A stretch of DNA of 64,000 nucleotides from Geojedonia sp051814705 (GTDB lineage Bacteria; Bacteroidota; Bacteroidia; Flavobacteriales; Flavobacteriaceae), in NCBI GenBank assembly GCA_051814705.1, contig JBPWQW010000006.1, positions 62,001 to 126,000 on the forward strand, given 5' to 3'. Positions within the stretch are counted from its first letter, which is position 1; every line of letters begins with the position of its first letter. Positions 16,586-24,513 of this stretch are shown piece by piece. The position numbers and the translations under genes are program-made. Below the pieces are notes generated by a model that was not told the origin of the DNA, ran no database searches, and was given only the letters and a program-made list of their open reading frames with translations.

Positions 16586-19003
16586 ATGCAGTTTTCATTC
16601 AAAAAGATTCTTCCGCATTTACTCATTTTTTTAAGCTTTATCATCGTTTCTTTAGCGTATTTTAATCCTGTTTTAAAGGGAAAGTCCATCTTCCAGAGTG
16701 ATATTATGCATTATATTGGAATGTCTAAACAACAATCTGATTTTAGAGCTCAAACTGGGGAAGAGAGCTATTGGACGAATAGTGCTTTTGGTGGTATGCC
16801 CACGTATCAATTAGGCGCAAAATACCCTAACAATTATATTAAAAAATTAGATTCCACACTACGATTTTTACCACGTCCAGCCGATTATCTATTTCTCTAT
16901 TTTATAGGGTTTTACATTCTTCTACTTGTATTAAAAGTTGACTATAAATTAGCGGCTCTTGGCGCCTTGGCTTTTGGGTTTTCTACTTATCTCATCATCA
17001 TACTTGGCGTGGGCCATAATAGTAAAGCGCACGCTATTGCCTATATGCCTTTGGTGTTAAGCGGAATCCTGCTTACGCTCAGGCAAAAGTATGTCTTTGG
17101 ATTTTTGTTAACAGCCGTGGCTATGGCCTTGGAAATTAGTACCAATCATTTTCAAATGACCTATTATTTAATGCTTTTAGTGCTTGTTCTGGGGGTTGTG
17201 TTTTTGATCGATGCCTATAAAAAGAAAGGATTATATAGTTATTTTAAATCGATAGGAATCCTTTGCGTGGCTGTTATTTTATCCATTGGACTTAATGCCA
17301 CCAACATATTGGCAACCCAAGACTATGTAAAACATAGCACGCGCGGAACCAGTGAAATAACCATTCACCCTGACGGTTCACCTAAAACCTTAAGTACGGG
17401 TCTTGATAAGGATTATATTACAGAATATAGTTATGGGATGCTGGAAACATTTAATTTGTTTATTCCTAGGTTTTTAGGAGGTGGAAGTTATGAAGATGTG
17501 GGTAAAGAATCGGCTTCATATGATTATTTTTTGGGCTTGGGCGCATCTCCAGTTCAGGCATTAGGGCAAACTAAACAAATCCCTACATATTGGGGAGAAC
17601 AACCTATTGTAGAGGCACCTGCCTATATTGGCGCAGTTGTTCTATTTTTATTTGTGCTCGCTTTGTTTTTGGTTAAAGGACGCTTAAAATGGTGGCTTAC
17701 TGGAGCAGTCATATTGTCTTTGTTGTTATCTTATGGGAAAAACCTAGCTTTTCTTACCGATTTTTTTATTGATTATGTGCCATTATATAATAAGTTTAGG
17801 GCTGTAAGTTCCATTCAAGTGATTTTGGAACTCTGTATTCCAGTATTGGCCATTTTGGGATTACAACGATTTTTTAACAGTGAAGAACAAGATGAAGTCA
17901 AACTTAAATCCTTGAAAAAGGCAACCCTTGTTGCAGGAGGTTTGGCACTTTTATTTTTACTGTTTAAAAACTCCTTATTTGATTTTGTAGGTGCCAATGA
18001 TGGCTATTATAGACAGAATTACGGACAGGATTTTATAAATGCTGTGGTAGAGGATAGAAAAGCGATCTTTGGTCAAGACACATTAAGGACTTTAATTTTA
18101 GTAGTGCTATCTGCAGGAACTTTATTTATGTTCTTAAAGAAAAAACTATCACAAAATTTGGTTGTTGTTGTTGTTTCTGTGTTGATTCTTTTTGATTTGG
18201 TGGGAGTTGACAGGCGTTATGTTAACAATGATAATTTTGTGTCTTCAATAAAAGTCAATAAACCCTACCAGGCCAATACCGCTGATCTTGAAATCTTAAA
18301 GGATCCAAGCTATTTTAGAGTTTTTGATATTTCTTCCGAAGGCTCTAGGGCTCCAGCAAAAGCGGCGTATTTTCATAATTCGTTAAATGGATATCACGCG
18401 GCTAAATTAGAACGCTTTAATGAATTGTATGATTTTTACATCTCCAAAAACAACATTAATGTGTTGAATATGTTTAATACCAAATACATTATTGCTGATG
18501 ATGATAAAGGAAATGTGTTTCCGTATCTTAATACGGATGCTAATGGCAATGCTTGGTTTGTGACCGAATTGGAGCATGTTGAAAATGCCAATAAAGAAAT
18601 TTTGGCCATTGATAGTTTGGAGACCAAAATTAAAGCTGTAACAACTTCAGGAGTGCTGGTAAACAAAACCTTTGAAGTGGACTCAACGGCTTCAATACAA
18701 TTAACGGAGTACAAACCAAATTATCTGAAGTATGAGTCAACTAATTCAAAAGATGGGTTTGCTGTATTTTCTGAAATGTATTATGAAGCCGGGTGGATCT
18801 CATCAATCGATGGAAAAGCTACACCACATTATAAAGTTAATTATGCTTTACGAGGCATGGAAATTCCAAAAGGTAATCATACCATTGAATTTAAATTTGA
18901 GCCCCAAGTCATTAAAACAGGGAGTCGCATTGCCTTAGCAAGTTCGATTTTACTTGGGTTGCTTATTTTAGGAGGCTTATTTTACGAGTTTAAAAAGAAA
19001 TAA
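16586..19003 (+). CDS. YfhO-family polytopic membrane protein
   Basis: The 805-residue protein has about a dozen hydrophobic segments in its first 550 residues, a periplasmic-type C-terminal domain (about 550-775) and a last membrane helix followed by FYEFKKK. The N-terminal segment with YFNPVLKGKSIFQSDIMHYIGM and SAFGGMPTYQLG is typical of YfhO. The family resembles GT-C glycosyltransferases, and some members add sugars to lipoteichoic acid in Firmicutes; the flavobacterial substrate is unknown. The glycosyltransferase gene begins at the base after its stop, which suggests tight coupling. Confidence 0.88.
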   Translation: MQFSFKKILPHLLIFLSFIIVSLAYFNPVLKGKSIFQSDIMHYIGMSKQQSDFRAQTGEESYWTNSAFGGMPTYQLGAKYPNNYIKKLDSTLRFLPRPADYLFLYFIGFYILLLVLKVDYKLAALGALAFGFSTYLIIILGVGHNSKAHAIAYMPLVLSGILLTLRQKYVFGFLLTAVAMALEISTNHFQMTYYLMLLVLVLGVVFLIDAYKKKGLYSYFKSIGILCVAVILSIGLNATNILATQDYVKHSTRGTSEITIHPDGSPKTLSTGLDKDYITEYSYGMLETFNLFIPRFLGGGSYEDVGKESASYDYFLGLGASPVQALGQTKQIPTYWGEQPIVEAPAYIGAVVLFLFVLALFLVKGRLKWWLTGAVILSLLLSYGKNLAFLTDFFIDYVPLYNKFRAVSSIQVILELCIPVLAILGLQRFFNSEEQDEVKLKSLKKATLVAGGLALLFLLFKNSLFDFVGANDGYYRQNYGQDFINAVVEDRKAIFGQDTLRTLILVVLSAGTLFMFLKKKLSQNLVVVVVSVLILFDLVGVDRRYVNNDNFVSSIKVNKPYQANTADLEILKDPSYFRVFDISSEGSRAPAKAAYFHNSLNGYHAAKLERFNELYDFYISKNNINVLNMFNTKYIIADDDKGNVFPYLNTDANGNAWFVTELEHVENANKEILAIDSLETKIKAVTTSGVLVNKTFEVDSTASIQLTEYKPNYLKYESTNSKDGFAVFSEMYYEAGWISSIDGKATPHYKVNYALRGMEIPKGNHTIEFKFEPQVIKTGSRIALASSILLGLLILGGLFYEFKKK

Positions 19004-20305
19004 TTGTCTATAAAAGTACTTATAATAACCTATTACTGGCCACCAGCGGGTGGTCCTGGCGTACAACGTTGGTTGAAATTTGTAAAATATCTTCCGGAAC
19101 ACCATATTGAGCCTATTGTGTATTGTCCTGAAAACCCAAGCTACCCAATTATTGATGTGCATTTGGAACAGGATATTTCAAAAGATGTTACAGTTTTAAA
19201 GCAAACTATTAGGGAGCCTTATGGGCTTGCTAATTTATTCTCAAAAAAAAGTTCCAAAAGCATAAGTTCTGGTATCATCCCAAAGCGAAACAAACAATCC
19301 TTCATCGAAAAAATAATGCTATTTATAAGGGGCAATTGCTTTATTCCAGATGCTCGAAAATATTGGGTAAAGCCTTCGGTTGCATTTCTTTCAGACTATA
19401 TTCAAAAGCATCAGATTGAAACCGTTATCACCACAGGACCACCACATAGCTTGCATTTGATTGGATTGCGATTACAACAACAGCTAGGAGTGAAGTGGCT
19501 GGCTGATTTTAGAGATCCGTGGACTACAATTGCTTACCACAAGCAATTAAAACTTACTACAGCTTCTCAAAAAAAGCACCTCCGTTTGGAAAATGAAGTC
19601 TTAAATTCTGCCGATCAAATTATAGTGACCAGTGAAGTAACCAAACAGGAATTTCAAAATAAGACCCAAAAACCAATAGAAGTTATTACTAACGGATACG
19701 ATAATCATACTGTGCAAAGGCCTAAAAAAGACGCAAAATTTACAATGGCGCATATAGGGTCTTTATTATCTGAACGAAATCCTAAACTGTTGTGGAAAGC
19801 ACTTCAAGAGTTAATTGAAGAGCACCATGATTTTAAAGAAGCGTTTCAATTACAGCTTATTGGCCTTGTTAGTGATGATGTTTTGCAAAGTATTTATGAT
19901 CATAATTTAAAAAATTACCTTAAAGTAGCAGGTTATGTTAGTCATACAGAAGCCATAAAAGCCCAGGTGCAATCTAGGGTGTTGTTGTTGATTGAAATTG
20001 ATTCTGAAGATACCAAAGCCATTATACCAGCTAAAGTGTTTGAATACTTGGTTTCAGAAACTCCAATTCTTGCCATTGGCCCAGAAGGTTCTGATGTAGA
20101 AAACATTATAAAAACAACAAATACAGGGCATTATTTTGGTTATAATGACAAGTCTTCAATTAAATCTCAAATCCTCTCGTATTTTGAAGCCTATAAAAAC
20201 GATACGCTAACTACCTTTCCAATAGGTTTAAAACAGTACAGTAGAAAAGAACTGACTTCAAAACTGGCAGCGCTTATTTTGAAAAATGTTGGAGAAAACA
20301 CTTAA
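19004..20305 (+). CDS. Glycosyltransferase family 4-type enzyme
   Basis: The 433-residue protein starts with SIKVLIITYYWPPAGGPGVQ, the nucleotide-sugar transferase N-terminus of the GT4 type, and has a C-terminal Rossmann half with AHIGSLLSERNPKLL and PAKVFEYLVSETPILAIGPEGSD (the E-x7-E-like donor site). The start is TTG at 19004, directly abutting the YfhO stop; no ATG lies near and the TTG sits exactly at the first conserved strand. It is soluble or peripheral and probably transfers a sugar to a lipid or surface glycan precursor. Donor and acceptor are unknown. Confidence 0.85.
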   Translation: MSIKVLIITYYWPPAGGPGVQRWLKFVKYLPEHHIEPIVYCPENPSYPIIDVHLEQDISKDVTVLKQTIREPYGLANLFSKKSSKSISSGIIPKRNKQSFIEKIMLFIRGNCFIPDARKYWVKPSVAFLSDYIQKHQIETVITTGPPHSLHLIGLRLQQQLGVKWLADFRDPWTTIAYHKQLKLTTASQKKHLRLENEVLNSADQIIVTSEVTKQEFQNKTQKPIEVITNGYDNHTVQRPKKDAKFTMAHIGSLLSERNPKLLWKALQELIEEHHDFKEAFQLQLIGLVSDDVLQSIYDHNLKNYLKVAGYVSHTEAIKAQVQSRVLLLIEIDSEDTKAIIPAKVFEYLVSETPILAIGPEGSDVENIIKTTNTGHYFGYNDKSSIKSQILSYFEAYKNDTLTTFPIGLKQYSRKELTSKLAALILKNVGENT

Positions 20306-20384
20306 TTAGTTCAGGATTCCAAAAAAAGATTTTTAATGGCCATAAAAGTTGTAATTTGGATTTTTGAAATTGGATTTCTTATTT

Positions 20385-21842
20385 ATGGGTGTTGTCATTA
20401 ATCAATCATTTAAAAATACCATTACAACCTACCTTGGTTTTGGAATTGGTGCTGTAAATACCTTATTTTTATATACCAATTTTATCACCGATACGTACTA
20501 CGGATTGGTGGCCTTTGTGCTTTCAACAGCCAATATCATGATGCCACTTATGGCTTTCGGGGTCCATAATACTATTATTAAATTTTATTCAACTTTTAAA
20601 ACCAAACATTCTCTCAATAGTTTTTTAACGGTTATGTTGTTTTTGCCCCTTTTGGTTATTATCCCTTTGGGTTTATTTGGTTATTCATGTTATAATTTTA
20701 TTGGAGATTTATTGTCTCGCGAAAATCCTATCGTAAAAGGCTACATCTGGTTTATTTTTATTGCAGCAGCTTCAATGGCTTATTTTGAAGTCTTTTTTGC
20801 ATGGGCCAAAACACAGATGCAAACGGTTTTTGGAAATTTCATGAAAGAAGTCTTTCACCGTATAGGAATTACGGTATTATTGTTCGCGGTATATTTAGAG
20901 TACATTACGATTGATGAATTTATTATTGATATTATTATAGTTTATGTATTGAGAATGCTGATCATGATGTTTTATGCATTTGGTATACGATTGCCTGTTT
21001 TTACGCTTAAACGCATCGATAATTTAGGCTCCATTATTAAATATTCGGGATTGATTATTATTGCGGGCTCCATAGCAACGGTTATTTTAGATATTGATAA
21101 ATTCATGCTTGGTCAATATATTGCTATTGAAGAAGTGGCCTATTATAGTGTTGCTATTTTTATTGCTACGGTGATTGCAGTTCCTCAACGGGCCATGCAT
21201 CAGATTATGTTGCCCATGACCGCACAATATTTAAACGATAAAAATAAATCCGCGCTTGAGGATTTGTACAAACGTTCTTCACTTAATTTATTTGTGATTA
21301 GTGGTTTAATATTTGTTCTTATAATTATTAACATTAATGAACTTTATTTGATCATTCCCCATGAATTTAGAAATGGGCTCCTAGTTGTCTTTTTAATCAG
21401 TACCGCAAAACTCTCTGATACAATTTTGGGAAACAACAATGCAATTTTATTTAATAGTGATTATTATAGGATGGTACTGATTTTTGGAGTCATCTTAACG
21501 GTATTAGTTGTTATATTGAATATGGTATTTATTCCATTATACGGAATTAATGGCTCCGCTTTTGCAACTTTCATAGCGATACTAGTGTATAACATGATTA
21601 AAATTATTTTTGTAAAACAGAAGTTTAATATGCTTCCATTTACAGATAGCACCCTAAAAATAGGCCTTATCATACTCATTAGTATTTTAGTATTTTATTT
21701 TTGGGAATTTCATTTTCATCCTATTTTAAATATTGCTCTAAAGTCAATTATAATGGGATTACTTTACACCATTGCAATTTATAGGATGAATATTTCAGAA
21801 GACATATCGGGCATTATTAAAAAGTACTTAAAGCTGAAGTAA
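20385..21842 (+). CDS. Oligosaccharide flippase-like (MOP/PST) membrane protein
   Basis: The 485-residue product has about 12-14 hydrophobic segments and few charged stretches. The N-terminus (NQSFKNTITTYLGFGIGAVNTLFLY) matches the polysaccharide-transport (Wzx-like) family, which flips lipid-linked glycans across the inner membrane. The ATG at 20385 was preferred to a TTG at 20364 because the family normally begins at this point. It lies 79 bases after the glycosyltransferase gene in the same direction, consistent with a small envelope-glycan cluster, although no polymerase or priming transferase is present in the window. Confidence 0.85.
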   Translation: MGVVINQSFKNTITTYLGFGIGAVNTLFLYTNFITDTYYGLVAFVLSTANIMMPLMAFGVHNTIIKFYSTFKTKHSLNSFLTVMLFLPLLVIIPLGLFGYSCYNFIGDLLSRENPIVKGYIWFIFIAAASMAYFEVFFAWAKTQMQTVFGNFMKEVFHRIGITVLLFAVYLEYITIDEFIIDIIIVYVLRMLIMMFYAFGIRLPVFTLKRIDNLGSIIKYSGLIIIAGSIATVILDIDKFMLGQYIAIEEVAYYSVAIFIATVIAVPQRAMHQIMLPMTAQYLNDKNKSALEDLYKRSSLNLFVISGLIFVLIIININELYLIIPHEFRNGLLVVFLISTAKLSDTILGNNNAILFNSDYYRMVLIFGVILTVLVVILNMVFIPLYGINGSAFATFIAILVYNMIKIIFVKQKFNMLPFTDSTLKIGLIILISILVFYFWEFHFHPILNIALKSIIMGLLYTIAIYRMNISEDISGIIKKYLKLK

Positions 21843-21876
21843 AGAGTTTATCTGTATGATCGAGAATATTAAAACG

Positions 21877-21924
21877 GGAAAATCCCACTAGGTGCTTTGA
21901 GGCATACTACAAGTGGGACTTTCC
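21877..21924 (-). terminator. Hairpin downstream of the repeat-protein gene
   Basis: GGAAAATCCCACT and AGTGGGACTTTCC form a 13-pair stem with a 22-base loop that has a small inner TGC/GCA stem. On the plus strand one pair is A-C; on the minus strand it becomes a G-U pair, so the hairpin is sound only as minus-strand RNA. A CGTTTTAATA tail follows on that strand. Terminator of the gene ending at 21950 is the simplest reading. Confidence 0.6.
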
Positions 21925-21949
21925 AACTAACCAACCAAAAAATTATGTA

Positions 21950-23188
21950 TTATTGAGATCTTTTACGTTTCAAATCACGTTTCGAATTATCATTTTTACT
22001 TCGCGAACTCATTGATTTTGAAACCGATACTTTTCTATTATTGCTCTGTGCTGCACGTTGCGAGCTTTTATTGTTCTCGTTACTAGATATACGATTTTTT
22101 TGCACATTTGGTCTTTTTTGTGAATAATTTGTGTTTTTGTTAACGTGTTGATTTCTTTCAACAACTCTATTATTCACAGAATTCCCATTCGATATTTTAC
22201 GTCCATTTGAAGAGCTTTGCTTATTACGAACGGTATAATCTCTTTGATTTGAGGTCACTTCTTTTCGATCTGCTGTATGTCTTGAAGAAGCATCTGTCCT
22301 TAAATTTCTATTCTGAACGTTTGCATTTCTATTACTTTCACGTTTTGGTGAAGTATCTGTCCTTGAATTTCTACTCTGAACGTTTGCATTTCTATTGCTT
22401 TCACGTTTTGGTGAAGTATCTGTTCTTGAATTTCTACTCTGAACGTTTGCAGTTCTATTGCTTTTACGACGTGGTGAAGCTTCTTGTCTATACCGTTCGC
22501 TAATAGAGGATTGCTGAGTTCTTCTACCATTTTGAGCTACAGTTCGCCTTGAATTGACATTTACCTTCCTATAATTGTTTGAATAGGGTCTGTAATAGGT
22601 ATATCTAACAGGTTCGTAATATTGTCTGTAAGGCCTTGTATTCACAACGCAATAGTTGTATGAAGGAACTCTATAATAGGTGTGCCAAGGTCTATACACA
22701 TAATATCTATTGTAAACATTAATATAACCTGAATAGTGCGAAAACACATTATAACGGTTATAATAGATTTGAAGTCCGCCAACCCAAGCTACACGACCAT
22801 GATTGTTATAACGGATGTTTACACTTCCAGCTCTTGTAATTCGACCATAGTAGTCGTAATAAATTGGAACATTTTCAATTTGAATGATCGCTCCAAAATC
22901 ATCATATTGTACATAAGGGTTATAATCATAACCAGAATTAAAACTTATGGAAACATTAGATGAACTAAATCCCAAACCTACATTTGGACCATAGTTTTGC
23001 ATATAAAAATCAAATTGACCATCGGGAAATACCGAAAATTCAACACCACCTTCAACAAAAATGAATGAATTGCCATAACCGTTCACGTATGAACTTGTTG
23101 AATTAATATGGGTTGAAGCAGTTGTGGTCGCTTGTACAGTTGTTCCTGCCAGAAACAACGTTGTCACTAATAAGGCTAAATATTTCAT
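21950..23188 (-). CDS. Secreted Tyr-rich protein with basic, repeat-bearing C-terminus
   Basis: The 412-residue protein has a signal peptide (MKYLALLVTTLFLAGTTVQA). Residues about 35-215 are a Tyr, Asn and Gly-rich region with internal similarity (for example VPIYYDYYGRITRAGSVNIRY and LQIYYNRYNVF), suggestive of a beta-structured surface domain. Residues about 215-412 are low-complexity and very basic (Arg, Lys, Asn, Ser), with three 21-residue repeats of the type SPKRESNRNANVQSRNSRTDT. I do not recognise the family. An exported, highly cationic tail could bind polysaccharide, DNA or the cell surface. A hairpin follows the gene; the 216 bases upstream hold no other gene. Confidence 0.75.
   Translation of the reverse strand: MKYLALLVTTLFLAGTTVQATTTASTHINSTSSYVNGYGNSFIFVEGGVEFSVFPDGQFDFYMQNYGPNVGLGFSSSNVSISFNSGYDYNPYVQYDDFGAIIQIENVPIYYDYYGRITRAGSVNIRYNNHGRVAWVGGLQIYYNRYNVFSHYSGYINVYNRYYVYRPWHTYYRVPSYNYCVVNTRPYRQYYEPVRYTYYRPYSNNYRKVNVNSRRTVAQNGRRTQQSSISERYRQEASPRRKSNRTANVQSRNSRTDTSPKRESNRNANVQSRNSRTDTSPKRESNRNANVQNRNLRTDASSRHTADRKEVTSNQRDYTVRNKQSSSNGRKISNGNSVNNRVVERNQHVNKNTNYSQKRPNVQKNRISSNENNKSSQRAAQSNNRKVSVSKSMSSRSKNDNSKRDLKRKRSQ
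22289..22477 (-). repeat. Three tandem 63-base repeats inside the basic secreted protein
   Basis: The marker GAACGT recurs at 22315, 22378 and 22441, exactly 63 bases apart, and surrounding bases are nearly identical between copies. Each unit encodes 21 residues, so the reading frame is kept. Differences are a few substitutions, mostly in the outer copies, as expected for a repeat that expands by recombination or slippage. Confidence 0.85.
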
Positions 23189-23404
23189 AATTGTAAGGTT
23201 TTAAATTAAATACATGAACATTAAAACAAACAACGTGCCAAAAAATATAATGTGTTGATTTGTAGAATTATAGATTTGAAGGCTTTTACCTTGATGGCTG
23301 GTTATAAATTTTTAAAAGCTCTATTTTTAAATGATATAGAATAAATTGAACCTATTAATTTAAGTTAGATTTTTATTACATTTATGAAGCCAATCAAACA
23401 CTAA

Positions 23405-24484
23405 ATGGAAAAACAGACAATTACATGCCCCAATTGCGAAAAAGAATTTGAAGCAGGTTTTGAGTTTTGTCCACATTGTGGTCAAAAGGCAAAAGATGAA
23501 TTGACTTTAAAGGTCTTGTTTTACAATACCATAGCAAATTACTTTTCTTTTGATGCCCGTTTTATAAAGAGTTTTATCCCTTTGATGGTCAAACCTGGTT
23601 ATTTGGCCAAAAAGTTTTTGGAAGGTAAACGGTTATTGTTTTTGCATCCCGCACAGATGTATCTGTTCATATCGGTAATTTTTTTCTTTTTGTATTCGTT
23701 CAATGTAAGGGAAACAGTTCAGGAAGTCGATCAGAATTTCAAAAATATATCTATTAATAAAGAAACTCAGGATAGTATTGAATCAAAAAAACCAGTTATA
23801 GATTCTGTTCAATTGGATAAATTAATGGCTCCTATAAAAGAGCATAAAAGGGTTACAGGCATGAACGATCAAGAGATTAAAGAGCTTGACTCAATTATAA
23901 AGTCTGAAAACAACAACCAAAGGGCAAACAATTTTTTAAATTTTGACTTTAATGAAAAAAAGATAGATTCCCTGATTGCCATTGACGCACCTAATACAGA
24001 CATTTATAAAGCTATGGGTATGAGTGATGATGCAGGATTTTTTACTCGAAAAATCTACACTCAAATGCTAAAGTTTTATAAGGATAGAGGTTTGGGTTCT
24101 ATATTGCAAACTTTTTACGATAGTGTCCCTTTGGCGATGTTCTTTTTACTGCCCATATTTGCCTTTATTTTAAAGATTTTTTATTTCAGAAAAGGACGAT
24201 TTTCCCACCATTTAGTATTTAGTTTTTACTTCTTTTCGTTCTTATTTACAGTGTTTAGTATTTTGGTGTTTGCTAATTTATTTTGGAAAGATTTTCCGGA
24301 TTGGATTACCACTTTAGTTGTGCTGTCTACCTATTTTTACCTGTTTTTAGCGATCAAACGATTTTATGGACAGGGGTGGTTGTTGAGTTTTTTTAAAAGT
24401 AGTTTTGTGACGTTTACCTTTCTAACGTTTGTGATTCCTTTAGCCGCGATCATTATGGGGTTAATGGCCTTTTTATTTTATTAA
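23405..24484 (+). CDS. DUF3667-family membrane protein with N-terminal zinc ribbon
   Basis: The 359-residue protein opens with a zinc ribbon (Cys8-x2-Cys11 and Cys22-x2-Cys25, in CPNCEKEF and CPHCGQK). It then has the DUF3667 segment (FFSFDARFIKSFIPLMVKPG and KRLLFLHPAQMYLFISVIFF), a long soluble loop (about 105-230) and at least four more membrane helices to the end. It is an inner membrane protein; no function is established for the family. It converges on uvrA with 29 bases between the stops. Confidence 0.85.
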   Translation: MEKQTITCPNCEKEFEAGFEFCPHCGQKAKDELTLKVLFYNTIANYFSFDARFIKSFIPLMVKPGYLAKKFLEGKRLLFLHPAQMYLFISVIFFFLYSFNVRETVQEVDQNFKNISINKETQDSIESKKPVIDSVQLDKLMAPIKEHKRVTGMNDQEIKELDSIIKSENNNQRANNFLNFDFNEKKIDSLIAIDAPNTDIYKAMGMSDDAGFFTRKIYTQMLKFYKDRGLGSILQTFYDSVPLAMFFLLPIFAFILKIFYFRKGRFSHHLVFSFYFFSFLFTVFSILVFANLFWKDFPDWITTLVVLSTYFYLFLAIKRFYGQGWLLSFFKSSFVTFTFLTFVIPLAAIIMGLMAFLFY

Positions 24485-24513
24485 GAGCATCCTTTTAATA
24501 ACGCAGTATTTGA

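Noticed and set aside
22289..22477. Possible CRISPR-like array
   Set aside because: Units are directly tandem with no variable spacers, keep a reading frame and lie inside a coding gene.
22207..22503. 98-residue plus-strand frame across the tandem repeats
   Set aside because: It is a product of the repeat text read on the other strand, with no promoter or family features.
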